A stretch of DNA of 64,000 nt from assembly GCA_014529385.2 (NCBI GenBank), contig CM043963.1, positions 97,540,412 through 97,604,411 on the forward strand. The letters are read 5' to 3'. A program made the translations under genes and the position numbers. Under the pieces are notes generated by a model, which saw nothing but the letters and a program-made list of their open reading frames with translations, searched no databases and was not told the origin of the DNA. This DNA is from Adiantum capillus-veneris. Taxonomy: Eukaryota; Streptophyta; Polypodiopsida; Polypodiales; Pteridaceae. Of the stretch, positions 45,256 through 54,782 are shown piece by piece. Each line of letters begins with the position of its first letter. Positions within the stretch are counted from its first letter, which is position 1.

Positions 45256-45263
45256 GTTAAAAT

Positions 45264-46930
45264 GGCTAAGTGGTGGATCTAAGGTCAAGGGAAGAGTGCT
45301 TAGAATGGCCAAGTGGTGGATCTAGGGTCTAGTTATCCAACACACTTTATTTAAAATTGGAAGGTGTTGGATATAGAAGACACCAACGACTACATCCACC
45401 TTTCAAGATCTAGCTAGAATGGCCAAGTGGTGGATCTAGGATGTATCTTTTTTACACACTTTATTTGAAATATCAAGAATGCATCCAGATTTTAAAACTT
45501 GGTTAAAATGGCCAAGTGGTGGCAAGATATCATTAGAATGGCTAAGTGGTGGATCTTGGATGCACTCACCTACCAATACTTGGTTAGAATGGCTAAGTGG
45601 TGGATCTTGGATGCACCCACCTACCAATACTTGGTTAGAATGGCCAAGTGGTGAATTTTGGATGTACCCACCTCCCAAGGCTTGGTTAGCATGGGTGAGT
45701 GGTGGAGGTTGGATGCATCCACCTTCAAGACTTGGTGAGAATGGCCAAGTGGTGGATCTCGTGCTTACCTAGCCCACATATTTTGTTTACAAATTGCAAG
45801 GTGTTGTGGATGTAGAAGAAACCAACCATTGCATCCACCTTGCAAGACTTGGTTACAATGGCTAGGTGGTGGATCTTGGATGCAACCACGTACAAGACGT
45901 GGTTAGAATAGCTAGGTGGTAGATGTAGGAGACACCAACCATTCAAAACTTGGTTGGAATGGCCAAGTGTTGGATCTTGCATGCACTCACCTTCTAGGAC
46001 TTGCTTAGAATGACCTACCTTTTTCACACACTTTATTTGAAATTTCAAGGTGGTGGATGAAGGAGACACCAATGATTGCATCTTCATTTGAAGCCTTCAT
46101 TAAAATGACAAAGTGACAGATCTAAGGTATACTCATCTCAAAAAAATTGTTTAAAATTCCAAGTGTTAGGATAACCAAGTGTTGAATGCACCCAACTTGA
46201 AGACATTGTTAGAATGTCCAAGTGGATCTTGAATACACCCACCTATTGATACTTGGTTAAAATGGCCCAGTGGTGGATCTTGGATGTACCCACCTCCCAA
46301 GAATGGGTGAGTAGTTCATGTTGGATGCAACCACCTTTAAGACTTGGTGAGAATGACCAAGTGGTGGATCTCGGGTTTTCCTATCCAACACACTTTGTTT
46401 CACCTTTCAAAACTTGGATAGAATGGCTAGGTGGTGGATCTAAGGTCTACATATTGCACACACTTTGCTTAAAATGGGAAGCTGGTGGATGTAGAAGAAA
46501 CCAACCATTGCATCCACCTTGCAAGACCTGACTAGAATGAACAGGTGGTGGATTTTGGATGCAGCCACCTTCAAGAATTGGTTAGAATGGCTAGGTGGTG
46601 GATCTAAGGCCTACCTTTCTCACACACTTTGTTGAAAGCTATAAATTGGAGGATTTAAGAGACACCAACCATTGCATTCACCTTCCAAATCTTGGCTAGA
46701 ATGATGCACTCACCCTCAAGAACTTGGTTAGAATGGACCACTAGGGAATCCAAGGTCTACATATTTCAAAAACTTTATTTGAGATTGCAAGGTGGTGGAT
46801 CTAGGAGACACCAAAAATTAGATCCACATTTCAAGCCTTGGTTATAATGGCCGATTGGTGGATCTTTGATGCACCTACTTTCCAAACCCTAATTAGAATG
46901 GCCAAGTGGTGGATGTAGGGTTTAGAAATC
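45264..46930. repeat. Minisatellite array, ~50-110-bp units
   Basis: Roughly 20-25 units of 'acttggttagaatggccaag' plus 'tggtggatcttggatgcac' plus 'ccacctaccaat', some extended with 'ggagacaccaaccattgcat'. It is the continuation of the array at 28,140-28,772, separated by the hAT insertion. It shares the 'aagtggtgga' core with the array at 25.56-26.99 kb. Confidence 0.85.
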
Positions 46931-47062
46931 CCACAAACTTTGTGAACACCATTTTAGATGAAATGGAAAAATCCCACAACCTTGGGACTAATTTCAATGC
47001 CTATGGATTCCTATTTCCCATTAAATTTGGAAAATTTTCATTTAATTTGGGAATGTGACAAA

Positions 47063-47330
47063 GAGATAGATTCTCAAGAAAATGGTGGTATTGAGAAACA
47101 CCTTTTAAAATTTATATTTTTATGTGGGTGTTTCAAAACACTTCATAAAAGAGATAGATTCTCAAGAAAATGGTGGTGTTGAGAAACACCTTTTAAAATT
47201 TTATTTTTATGTGGGTGTTTCAAAACACTTCATAAAAGAGATAGATTCCCAAGAAAATGGTGGTGTTGAGAAACACCTTTAAGAATTTTTATTTTTATGT
47301 GGGTGTTTAAAAATACTTCATAAAATCATA
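47063..47330. repeat. 88-bp tandem repeat, three copies
   Basis: Units begin 'gagatagattctcaagaaaa' at 47,063, 47,151 and 47,238 and are over 90% identical. Each holds the inverted pair 'ggtg(t/a)tgagaaacacc'. The array ends some 40 bases before the stop codon of copy B. Confidence 0.9.
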
Positions 47331-47371
47331 CATATGCTGGGGAAATAAAACAATGAGCAAGATATGAAATG

Positions 47372-50300
47372 CTATTCAATTTCTCCTATTAAGCTAGCCT
47401 GTGCCTTATCCATGACATTTGACGGGATCTTGATTGTTTCCGCAATTCTTCCACCCCTTGGAGTCCATGAGCATACAATTGTATCAACACACTCCCAGCG
47501 CTTTGGGTTAGCAAGATTGCAGCACCAACTCTTTTTCCAACAATCCTCATATTGTTCTTGGATTGTGGGATTTCGTTTTCGATGTTTTGGTGCCCAATAC
47601 TGAATCAGAACTTTCTTGTAGTTAGGAGATGATTTGTCTACATCAACATTTGACTCTGCCACTCCTAGCCATATCGGATATTCAGGATCTGCGGATCTCA
47701 CAAGAACAAGATCCCCTTTTCTTACATCAATTTGAGGCCTAAAGGCCTCTTGTGGCCTTGCACTTTGAGGACCAACATAGTGATCATTCAATTCTTCATA
47801 TCCTTGAAACTCATCTCTGTCTTCCTCTATCTCTTGCATTCTATGACTCCCTACAGTCTTTGGCCAAAATGTTGTATATTCACCAATGTGTTTATTGGTT
47901 GGTTGTTCAAGCTCATTGATTATGTTTTGCCAATAAGTGATAACAGGCTCCATGTATTTTGTGGAGTCATGGTCCTTTCCATTTAATAGAGAACATCTTT
48001 TCCAAAATTCAAGATATGACTTAATCCCTTGAATAACAAGCGGACTATCTCTCACATAGTCTGCTATAGGTACCATATCTGGACAGCCTGTTGGTAATTT
48101 TGGTTTTCCCTGGTCATCTTTTTTCCACAACTCAATTCCCGACTCCTTTGGCATCCAATCGGGTGATTTGGGATGAATTTTGTACTGCATTACTGGGACT
48201 TCACCTTGCATATAGAAACGAAATTGAAGTGGCTTAGAGTGTCCGACTAGAGCATCTTGTCCGTCACACATGTACCCTTGCACAAAGGATTTAAAGTCGG
48301 GAACTTGTGTCATCAAAAATGGTGTTGGAGCTGAGCTTTCACATTTTTGAAAATGTTCCATCAGATGTGGAAAAGTGAATGTCATTCCTATTCGCAATCT
48401 TTCTGAGAACCTACTAAACATTGCATCTATGTCCTCATGTGTATGACCCACCATTAAGAATCCCAAATGCACGGTTTTGAAAACTCCTTTTGCTACTAAC
48501 AAGGATAAGTATGTAAACAAATATCGATTTTTATTCTCTCCTGCACAATTATCTAGCTGTAGCAAAAGATTCTCAGGCAATTTTTGAAATACAGGAGTGG
48601 ATATGGTATCCACAACACATTGAGAGGAAGTCGATTGTATGTGTACAATCTCTGCATTACATCCCTGGATGGCCAACAGTGGTGTCATTGTTGATGCATT
48701 CCTCTCACGCTCTTACTTCATTTTGTTTTGGAGGTCTAGAGCTCTCCTTGAGTTCAATGCATTGAATAACGTTACATTGCTGCGTGGCATACCGTCATGG
48801 CATAAATATCCTTGTCCATGGTTTTCTGTTCTTTACAGATTCTGTAAGCATAATGCAAGGGAAACAATTGTAGCATTGGGATCTGAAGGCCATAGACCAT
48901 TAAGTGAGAAGTGACCATACATTCCATGACCATGTCCATGTGTTATCATACCTGTTAATGATACTTGCAATTGATATGCATTTGCATAATCTTTTGAGTT
49001 CACACGCAACCTAGGTATTGCTGTCTTTTTTTAATCCATTTTATCATGTATAATGCATAAATACTTATCCTTTTGCAACTTGGAGAACTTACGCCAGGTG
49101 TACTACACATTCCTACAACTTTTTTGTTGCAACATGCGAATTCGACGTTCATCCTTCAAACGTGCAATCATATCGTCATCCTTTGTTGACTCTAGTTGAG
49201 ACTTTATCCGACTACACACAACACATTTGGAGAACTCACTTGTTTTTTACAATGTCACATTAGCAAACTCTGTATTCCAAATCCTATTGAATGTCGTGCT
49301 AGACATTGGCTTGAGACTCATACTGTCAAGTGTTTTATTGACATCATGTAAAATGTCTACTTGCTTGTACGTGTTTGGTATTGCAAGCAAAGTTTCCCTA
49401 GTACCATCTTCCATGGTTCTACTCTTATGTGGCATTCTCTCCGAGTTTTCATCAACAAAAGAGCGCATCAATGCCCTTCCCATTTCTGTATGGTCTCTTC
49501 CTTTTCTCATGAAACCATCATTACCATGAACTGAGCGTCTAACCCCATTCTCAAAATGTTCACGGTAACGATAAAATGAAGTTTTTGGAATGCCATGAAT
49601 TTCATACCAAGCTCTACTGCAAACCTCACTGCCATTAAAAGAAAACACATAGCATGTCTTTGTAGTTGTTTTGTTCTCACGCTATGCAGTCAACATTGTA
49701 TCATACACATAGTTTGTTCTATTTTGCAAACTCTTTCCCCAAAATTCATTGCGCATAGCCATGACTTTATCTCGATTGGCATATTGACAACACCTTTTGG
49801 AACAACAATCTATGGTTGAAACAAGCTGGACAGATGCTAGAGATGCTTGATTGGATCTCTTAGAAGCTTTCACTGACATTTTTTCCTTCCTATTTACAAA
49901 GCAATATTTTCGCTTTTTTGAAGTAGGCTCTACCAAATAAGCTGATTCAATGCATATGTCTTGTAACACATGCATATCATGTAGATCCTCATAGCATAAC
50001 AATTATTTTCCATCCATAGTTGTCACTCTCTTGATAGGCCAACAAACTAGATTAATGCTGCATACACTAGCTTCTGCAGAAATAGTAGCCTCATCTACAT
50101 AGGATGTTTCGATACCAATACCAATGTTATCTTCACCTAGCTCACCAAAGTTTACAGAGTCAAACGGACACACGTACATGACAACCCCTTCAGCTACTAC
50201 ATGTGTTTTGCTTTCATCCCAAAGTTGAACCCTCTTATCCTTCCAAATCTCTCTGTAGCTCATTCCATTACATTGTGCATCCAATGCTCCTTCTGCTTTG

Positions 50301-50596
50301 TCAGCCTCATGCATAGAAGCCCCTTTGTACTGCATCTCATTTATATGCTGCAACAACCCACTACTCCATTTCACAATACTATGAAAAGCATCTCCCACTG
50401 TCAATGCATCCATTGTTGGAAAAGGGATGAGTGCTTTCTTTTCAAAACACAAATCAACTGACACCGATACATTGCCCTCCCCAATAAGCATTCCAAAACA
50501 ATATGCACTTGGATTTATTTCAAATACAGTCCCAATGGCAACCTTTTGTGTCGCTACAAACATGCACACTCTATCACCATGATTGAAATTAGCCAT
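47372..50596 (-). pseudogene. DUF7869-like gene, copy B (transposase-like), best preserved
   Basis: ATG 50,596 ('MANFNHGDRVCMFVATQKVA'), preceded by 'ttcttgcag|gtATGG', a likely intron acceptor. An N-terminal domain like DUF8039 runs to about 50,030. Then 'CCSKRCCQYANRD' with 'NEFWGKSLQNRTNYVYD' (about 49,780), and 'FNGSEVCSRAWYEIHGI' to 'ERMPHKSRTMEDGTRETLLA' (49,648-49,360). The RNase H-like core follows: 'CIIHDKMD' (about 49,050), 'LNGLWPSDPNATIVSLALCL' (about 48,890), 'LLLQLDNCAGENKNRYLF' (about 48,550) and 'FLMVGHTHEDIDAMFSRF' (about 48,440). The C-terminal half (48,688-47,372, 438 codons) is intact. About seven stops and shifts lie upstream. I read the D, D and H/E/D motifs as a possible transposase-type active site; that is inference. 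Confidence 0.75.
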
Positions 50597-50699
50597 ACCT
50601 GCAAGAAGATTGCAAGAATTATTGTTAAACAAACCGCTTGCAGAGTATAATGATTTACGTAGCATAAAGCATAACAAGTATGTATGTGGGTGTTTCATG

Positions 50700-52780
50700 A
50701 GAAGCACCCTGTGGCCTGAAGGTCATAGGGTTCCCTCTATGCTACTAAGTATCGTATATGCTCTGTGATCTATCGTATATGCTCTGTGATCTATATTGAC
50801 TTCCTATGGACCCTAGACCACAAGGCGCCCTCATTGTTTCCAAAAAACCCTCATTGTTTTGTTATGGCCCCAGGGCCATAGCTCTCTATGCTGGTATAAA
50901 GCATATTTGCTCTATATTAGCTCCCTAAGGCCTGAAGGCCATAGGGTTGTCCTCAAGATCACCTCACGGAGTTTCATGTCAAGTATATATACATCCTATG
51001 GCACCCCATGACCCTAGGGCCATAAGATCTCCAAATGAAAGATACGACAATGTATAGCCCTTGAGCTTATACATTGCAACCCCATGACCCTAGGGCTATA
51101 GGATTTCCAAATGGAACATAGGAAAACGTATGGCCATTGAGCTTATACATTGACACCCTATGGCCCTAGGGCCACAAGACTTAAAAACATACAAAAAGAC
51201 AACCTATGGCCCTAAGCCCAAGGGTGTGAGCATTGACACCCTATGGTTCTAGGGCCACAAAACTTCAAAACATACAAAAAGACAACCTATGGCCCTAAGC
51301 CCAAGGGTGTGAGTATTGACACCCTATGGCCCTAGGGCCACAAGACTTCAAAACATACAAAAAGACAACCTATGGCCACGATGTCAAAGGTGGCCAAGAT
51401 ATCAATGCAGCCCCATGGCCCTAGGGCCATAGGATCTCTATATGGAACATGTGGCACCCTATGGCCCTTGAGCTTATACATTGCCACCCCATGACCTTAG
51501 GGCCATAGGATTTCCAAATGGAACATAGGCAATGTATGGCCCTTGAGCTTATACATTGCCACCCTATGGCCCTAGGGCTACAAGATCTCACAACATACAA
51601 TAAGAGAACCTAAGGCCCCTAAGCTCAAGGGTGTGGGTTCAAGAGTGGACAAGATATCAATGCAGCCCCTATGGCCCTAGGGCCATAGGATCTCTATATG
51701 GGACATGTGGCACCCCATGACCCTAGGGCCATAGGATTTCCAAATGGAACATAGGCAATGTATGGCCCTTGAGTTTATACATTGCCACCCTATGGCCCTA
51801 GGGCCACAAGATCTCACAACATACAATAAGAGAACCTAAGGTCCCTAAGCTCAAGGGTGTGGGTTCAAGGGTGGCCAAGATATCAATGCAGCCCCATGGC
51901 TCTAGGGCCATAGGATCTCTATATGGGACATGTGGCACCCCATGACCCTAAGGCCATCGGATTTCCAAATGGAACATAGGCAATGTATGGCCCTTGAGCT
52001 TATACATTGCCACCCTATGGCCCTAGGGCCACAAGATCTCACAACATACAATAAGAGAACCTAAGGCCCCTAAGCTCAACGGTGTGGGTTTAAGGGTGGC
52101 CAAGATATCAATGCAGCCCCATGGCCCTAGGGCCATAGGATCTCTATATGGGACATGTGGCACCCCATGACCCTAGGGCCATAGGATTTCCAAATGGAAC
52201 ATAGGCAATGTATGGCCCTTGAGCTTATACATTGCCACCCCATTACCCTAGGGCCATAGGATTTCCGAATGGAACATAGGCAATGTATGGCCATTGAGCT
52301 TATACATTGCCACCCCATGGCGCTAGGGCAGTAGAATCTCCATATGGGACATGTGGCACCCTATGACCCTTGAGCTTACATATTGTCACCCCATGACCCT
52401 AGGGCCATAGGATCTCCAACTACAAAGTAGAGCAACGTATGGATCTTGAGCTTATACATTATCGTGGACCTAGGCCCCCATAGGATCTCCAACTGGAACA
52501 TAGGGCTATGTATTGGAGCTTATCTATTGTCGCCCCTAAATCCTAGGGCCATAGGATTTCCAAATGGAATATAGGGCAACTTATGGCTCTTGAGCTTATA
52601 CATTGCCACCCTATGGCCCTAGGTCCACAAGCTCACATTGCCACCGTAGGGCCACAAGGATCTCACAAGATAGAAGAAGAAAACCCTAGGACATAGGATT
52701 TTCAAATGGAACTGAGTGCACGCTTTGATCCTTGACCTCCAACATTGCCATCCTATGGTGTGAGCCCAGGGGTGGCTGAG
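50700..52780. repeat. Higher-order tandem array built on TATGGCCCTAGGGCCATA
   Basis: Monomers of about 65-80 bases centre on a perfect palindrome (ggccctagggcc, often extended to tatggccctagggccata). Between about 51,400 and 52,310 they form a higher-order unit near 220 bases, marked by 'ggtggccaagatatcaatgc' at about 51,390, 51,650, 51,866 and 52,094. A 22-bp duplication (tcgtatatgctctgtgatct) precedes it at 50,752-50,793. The array starts about 110 bases 5' of the copy B start codon. Confidence 0.85.
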
Positions 52781-53016
52781 GTGTCTTCATAACAATTTCG
52801 GCCATTCAAGGGATATCCGCAAGTGGCATAAATTTAAAAAATAATTAAAATTTGTTTTTACGCTACGACAAACTTTGTCATAATGGGTTTTCAAATACAC
52901 TTATTGATATCGGACAAAAAAATAGCGCACAATTTTTGGGATAATTTTCTTAAAATTTAGCTATTTTTAGTGTATTTTTTACTATGCAGATTATGATTCT
53001 GAAGTCAAATTTTGCT
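52781..53016. other. AT-rich spacer
   Basis: No gene. Contains 'acgctacgacaaactttgtc', a short inverted repeat (gacaaactttgtc) of a type seen in DNA-transposon ends, but no partner was found. Confidence 0.3.
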
Positions 53017-53109
53017 TCATGGGTGTCGTTCCACTCGTACTACAAAGATATGGACATTGACAAAGCCTTGCACCAACTTTTTTTTTTCCATACTCATTTT
53101 TTTTTTTTT

Positions 53110-53584
53110 AATAAGCTCTTTCAAGTTCGGAGCCGACGAGCTATGTCTCATTTTCGCACAAAGCTGCAAACCCGTGAGAACAACCCCTAACGGCTTAAGT
53201 GGGTCGACGATTGCTAGGATGGGACCAATGGCTATAGCTACCTTGAGCTGTTCAAAACTGCGTTTTTGGGCTTCTTCCCAAGAAAAGGTCTTACCTTTTT
53301 CTTTAAGTTGATCCGTCATAGGAACACTGATTTTGGCATAGTCACGGATATACTGTCAATAAAATCTAGCCATGCCTAAAAATATTTGAAGCTCCTCAAT
53401 CGTGTTGGGATGTGGCCATCAAAGAATGACAGCGACCTTGTCAGTGTCCATCTTGATGCTAGAATAAGAGATCACATGACCGAGGTGATGTATCTCTGCT
53501 TTAAAGAAATGGCACTTGCTTTGCTTAGCATACAACGCATGAGCTCGTAGCTGTTCAAAAACTAATCGTAAGTGTTCTATGTGT

Positions 53585-53590
<6 letters not shown>
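53110..53590 (-). pseudogene. Ty3-type RT/RNase H fragment
   Basis: From 53,590 downward: 'HIEHLRLVFEQLRAHALYAK' and 'KCHFFKAEIHHLGHVIS' (RT C-terminal), a stop, then 'TIEELQIFLGMARFY', 'QYIRDYAKISVPMTDQLK' and 'FSWEEAQKRSFEQLKVAIA' (connection and start of RNase H), ending in degraded 'DPLKPLGVVLTG'. It is a different Ty3 lineage from the element at 31-40 kb. Upstream it stops exactly at a GA/CA microsatellite. There are several stops. Confidence 0.8.

Positions 53591-53660
<70 letters not shown>
53588..53660. repeat. (CT)n(CA)n compound microsatellite
   Basis: About 40 bases of CT pass directly into about 30 bases of CA, at the truncated edge of the Ty3 RT fragment. Confidence 0.95.
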
Positions 53661-53663
<3 letters not shown>

Positions 53664-53850
53664 CTTGCATTGGAACAAGTATTAAGACAAGAACAAGACT
53701 TGGACTTTGCTCATAATTGTTGCACTGTCCACTTTTGAACTTGGCAACAATTCCAAGAACCACCATGAGCAACAAGAACATACTGCACATCTCTTGTATA
53801 TTAGCTTGTATAGTAGCTTCTCTCACACTTAAAGTACCACATTGGACTTT

Positions 53851-54085
53851 AAGTGGGAGGTTGTTGGGGTATAAAGCCCAATGTGGTCGCCCAGGTAAGT
53901 CGGCGGGCCGCCAGGTATGTACACATATTCTTTTGTAAAAACCTAATAAGAACTCACTATGCTCTACACATTACAATAGAGCGAGTTCACCATATCGTCG
54001 TGCTCCTCTTCTCGCACTCTCTCTCGCGTCGCACTTCCGCTCGTACTCCTTCAATACCTTCCATTCACCCCAACCTCCTACAACT
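53851..54085 (+). mobile_element. Ty1/copia PPT and LTR start
   Basis: Polypurine tract AAGTGGGAGG (53,851-53,860), then TGTTGGGGTATAAAGCCCAA from 53,862. This matches the 3' junction of the copia element at 20.25 kb (minus strand). The LTR end is probably one of the 'cctacaac' sites near 54,080, but no second copy is available to confirm. No copia coding region precedes it here. Confidence 0.6.
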
Positions 54086-54248
54086 TCAGGTCCTACCACT
54101 AACGATGATACAATACAAATGTAGTGAATTATAGTCTTGAAGCAACTACATTGAGACTCCATGATTATACATACATAACTAGTTGAAATTCTCATCTCCA
54201 TGCTTTCAATGTTGTTGAGATTGCGTAGCTCAAGTTGAGGCTTGGCAG

Positions 54249-54303
<55 letters not shown>

Positions 54304-54692
54304 CGTACATAATGCATTCAATTTGCATTTGGTGGCACGCAAACCAACATCACACTAATCGTATGTTTGAATGCATGTTAATCCAATCGGTGGTGAACTC
54401 TAATGATTTCTTAGAGCTAATGTAGTGATGACGACTTTGATGCACAACATAAGAAAGAGTTGATATCAAGAAATTATATGTTCTCCAAAAGGTCTTGTCC
54501 CCATTCACCCTAGTCTATTACAACTTCAATTCCTACCACTTATGGTGACACAATACAAATGCACTAAATTGTAGTCTTGAAGCAACTACATTGAGACTCC
54601 TTGCACGATTATACATACACAACTAGTTGAAATTGTCATCTCCATGCTATCAATGTTGTTTAGATTGCATAACTCAAGTTGAGGTTGAGAGG
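54062..54692. repeat. ~185-bp direct repeat, two copies
   Basis: 'cattcaccc(c/t)a' to 'gcgtagctcaagttgaggct' (54,062-54,246) recurs at 54,503-54,690 with about 90% identity. The shared core includes 'gtcttgaagcaactacattg'. Each copy is followed by GT and/or GA dinucleotide tracts (54,251-54,302; 54,697-54,730). Confidence 0.85.
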
Positions 54693-54782
54693 ATTTGAGA
54701 GAGAGAGAGATAGATAGATAGATAGATAGTTCTATTATCGTCCTGGGAGGTCAAATATGACCTATGGGACCAAATGAACATG

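Larger units (their letters stand above)
28765..45263. mobile_element. hAT-type DNA transposon, 16,483 bp, with 8-bp target duplication
   Basis: The element spans 28,773-45,255. Its ends read CTGAGTTGCATTATTCG on the left and CTGGGTTGCATTTATACG on the right (reverse complement). They are flanked by identical 8-bp GTTAAAAT at 28,765-28,772 and 45,256-45,263. Eight-base duplications and C(A/T)GGG-type ends are hallmarks of hAT elements, and a BED zinc-finger relic inside (30,028-30,538) supports this. The inverted repeats extend imperfectly for about 200 bp and include palindromes of the TTTTCGATCGAAAA type at both ends. The target is a minisatellite unit. Later insertions are a Ty3 retrotransposon (31,093-40,357) and a piggyBac-like element (42,910-44,250); without them it is about 5.9 kb. 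No hAT catalytic domain was found, so it is non-autonomous now. It carries two minus-strand genes, one kinase-like. Confidence 0.85.

Noticed and set aside
45436..46087. Minus-strand ORFs with Gly-Cys-Ile-Gln repeats in the minisatellite
   Set aside because: They are read-through of the ~50-bp units in frame by chance and do not continue across units of other lengths.
52840..52925. CACTA-type transposon end suggested by 'acgacaaactttgtc'
   Set aside because: Only one end is visible, with no CACTA terminus, partner repeat or target duplication.
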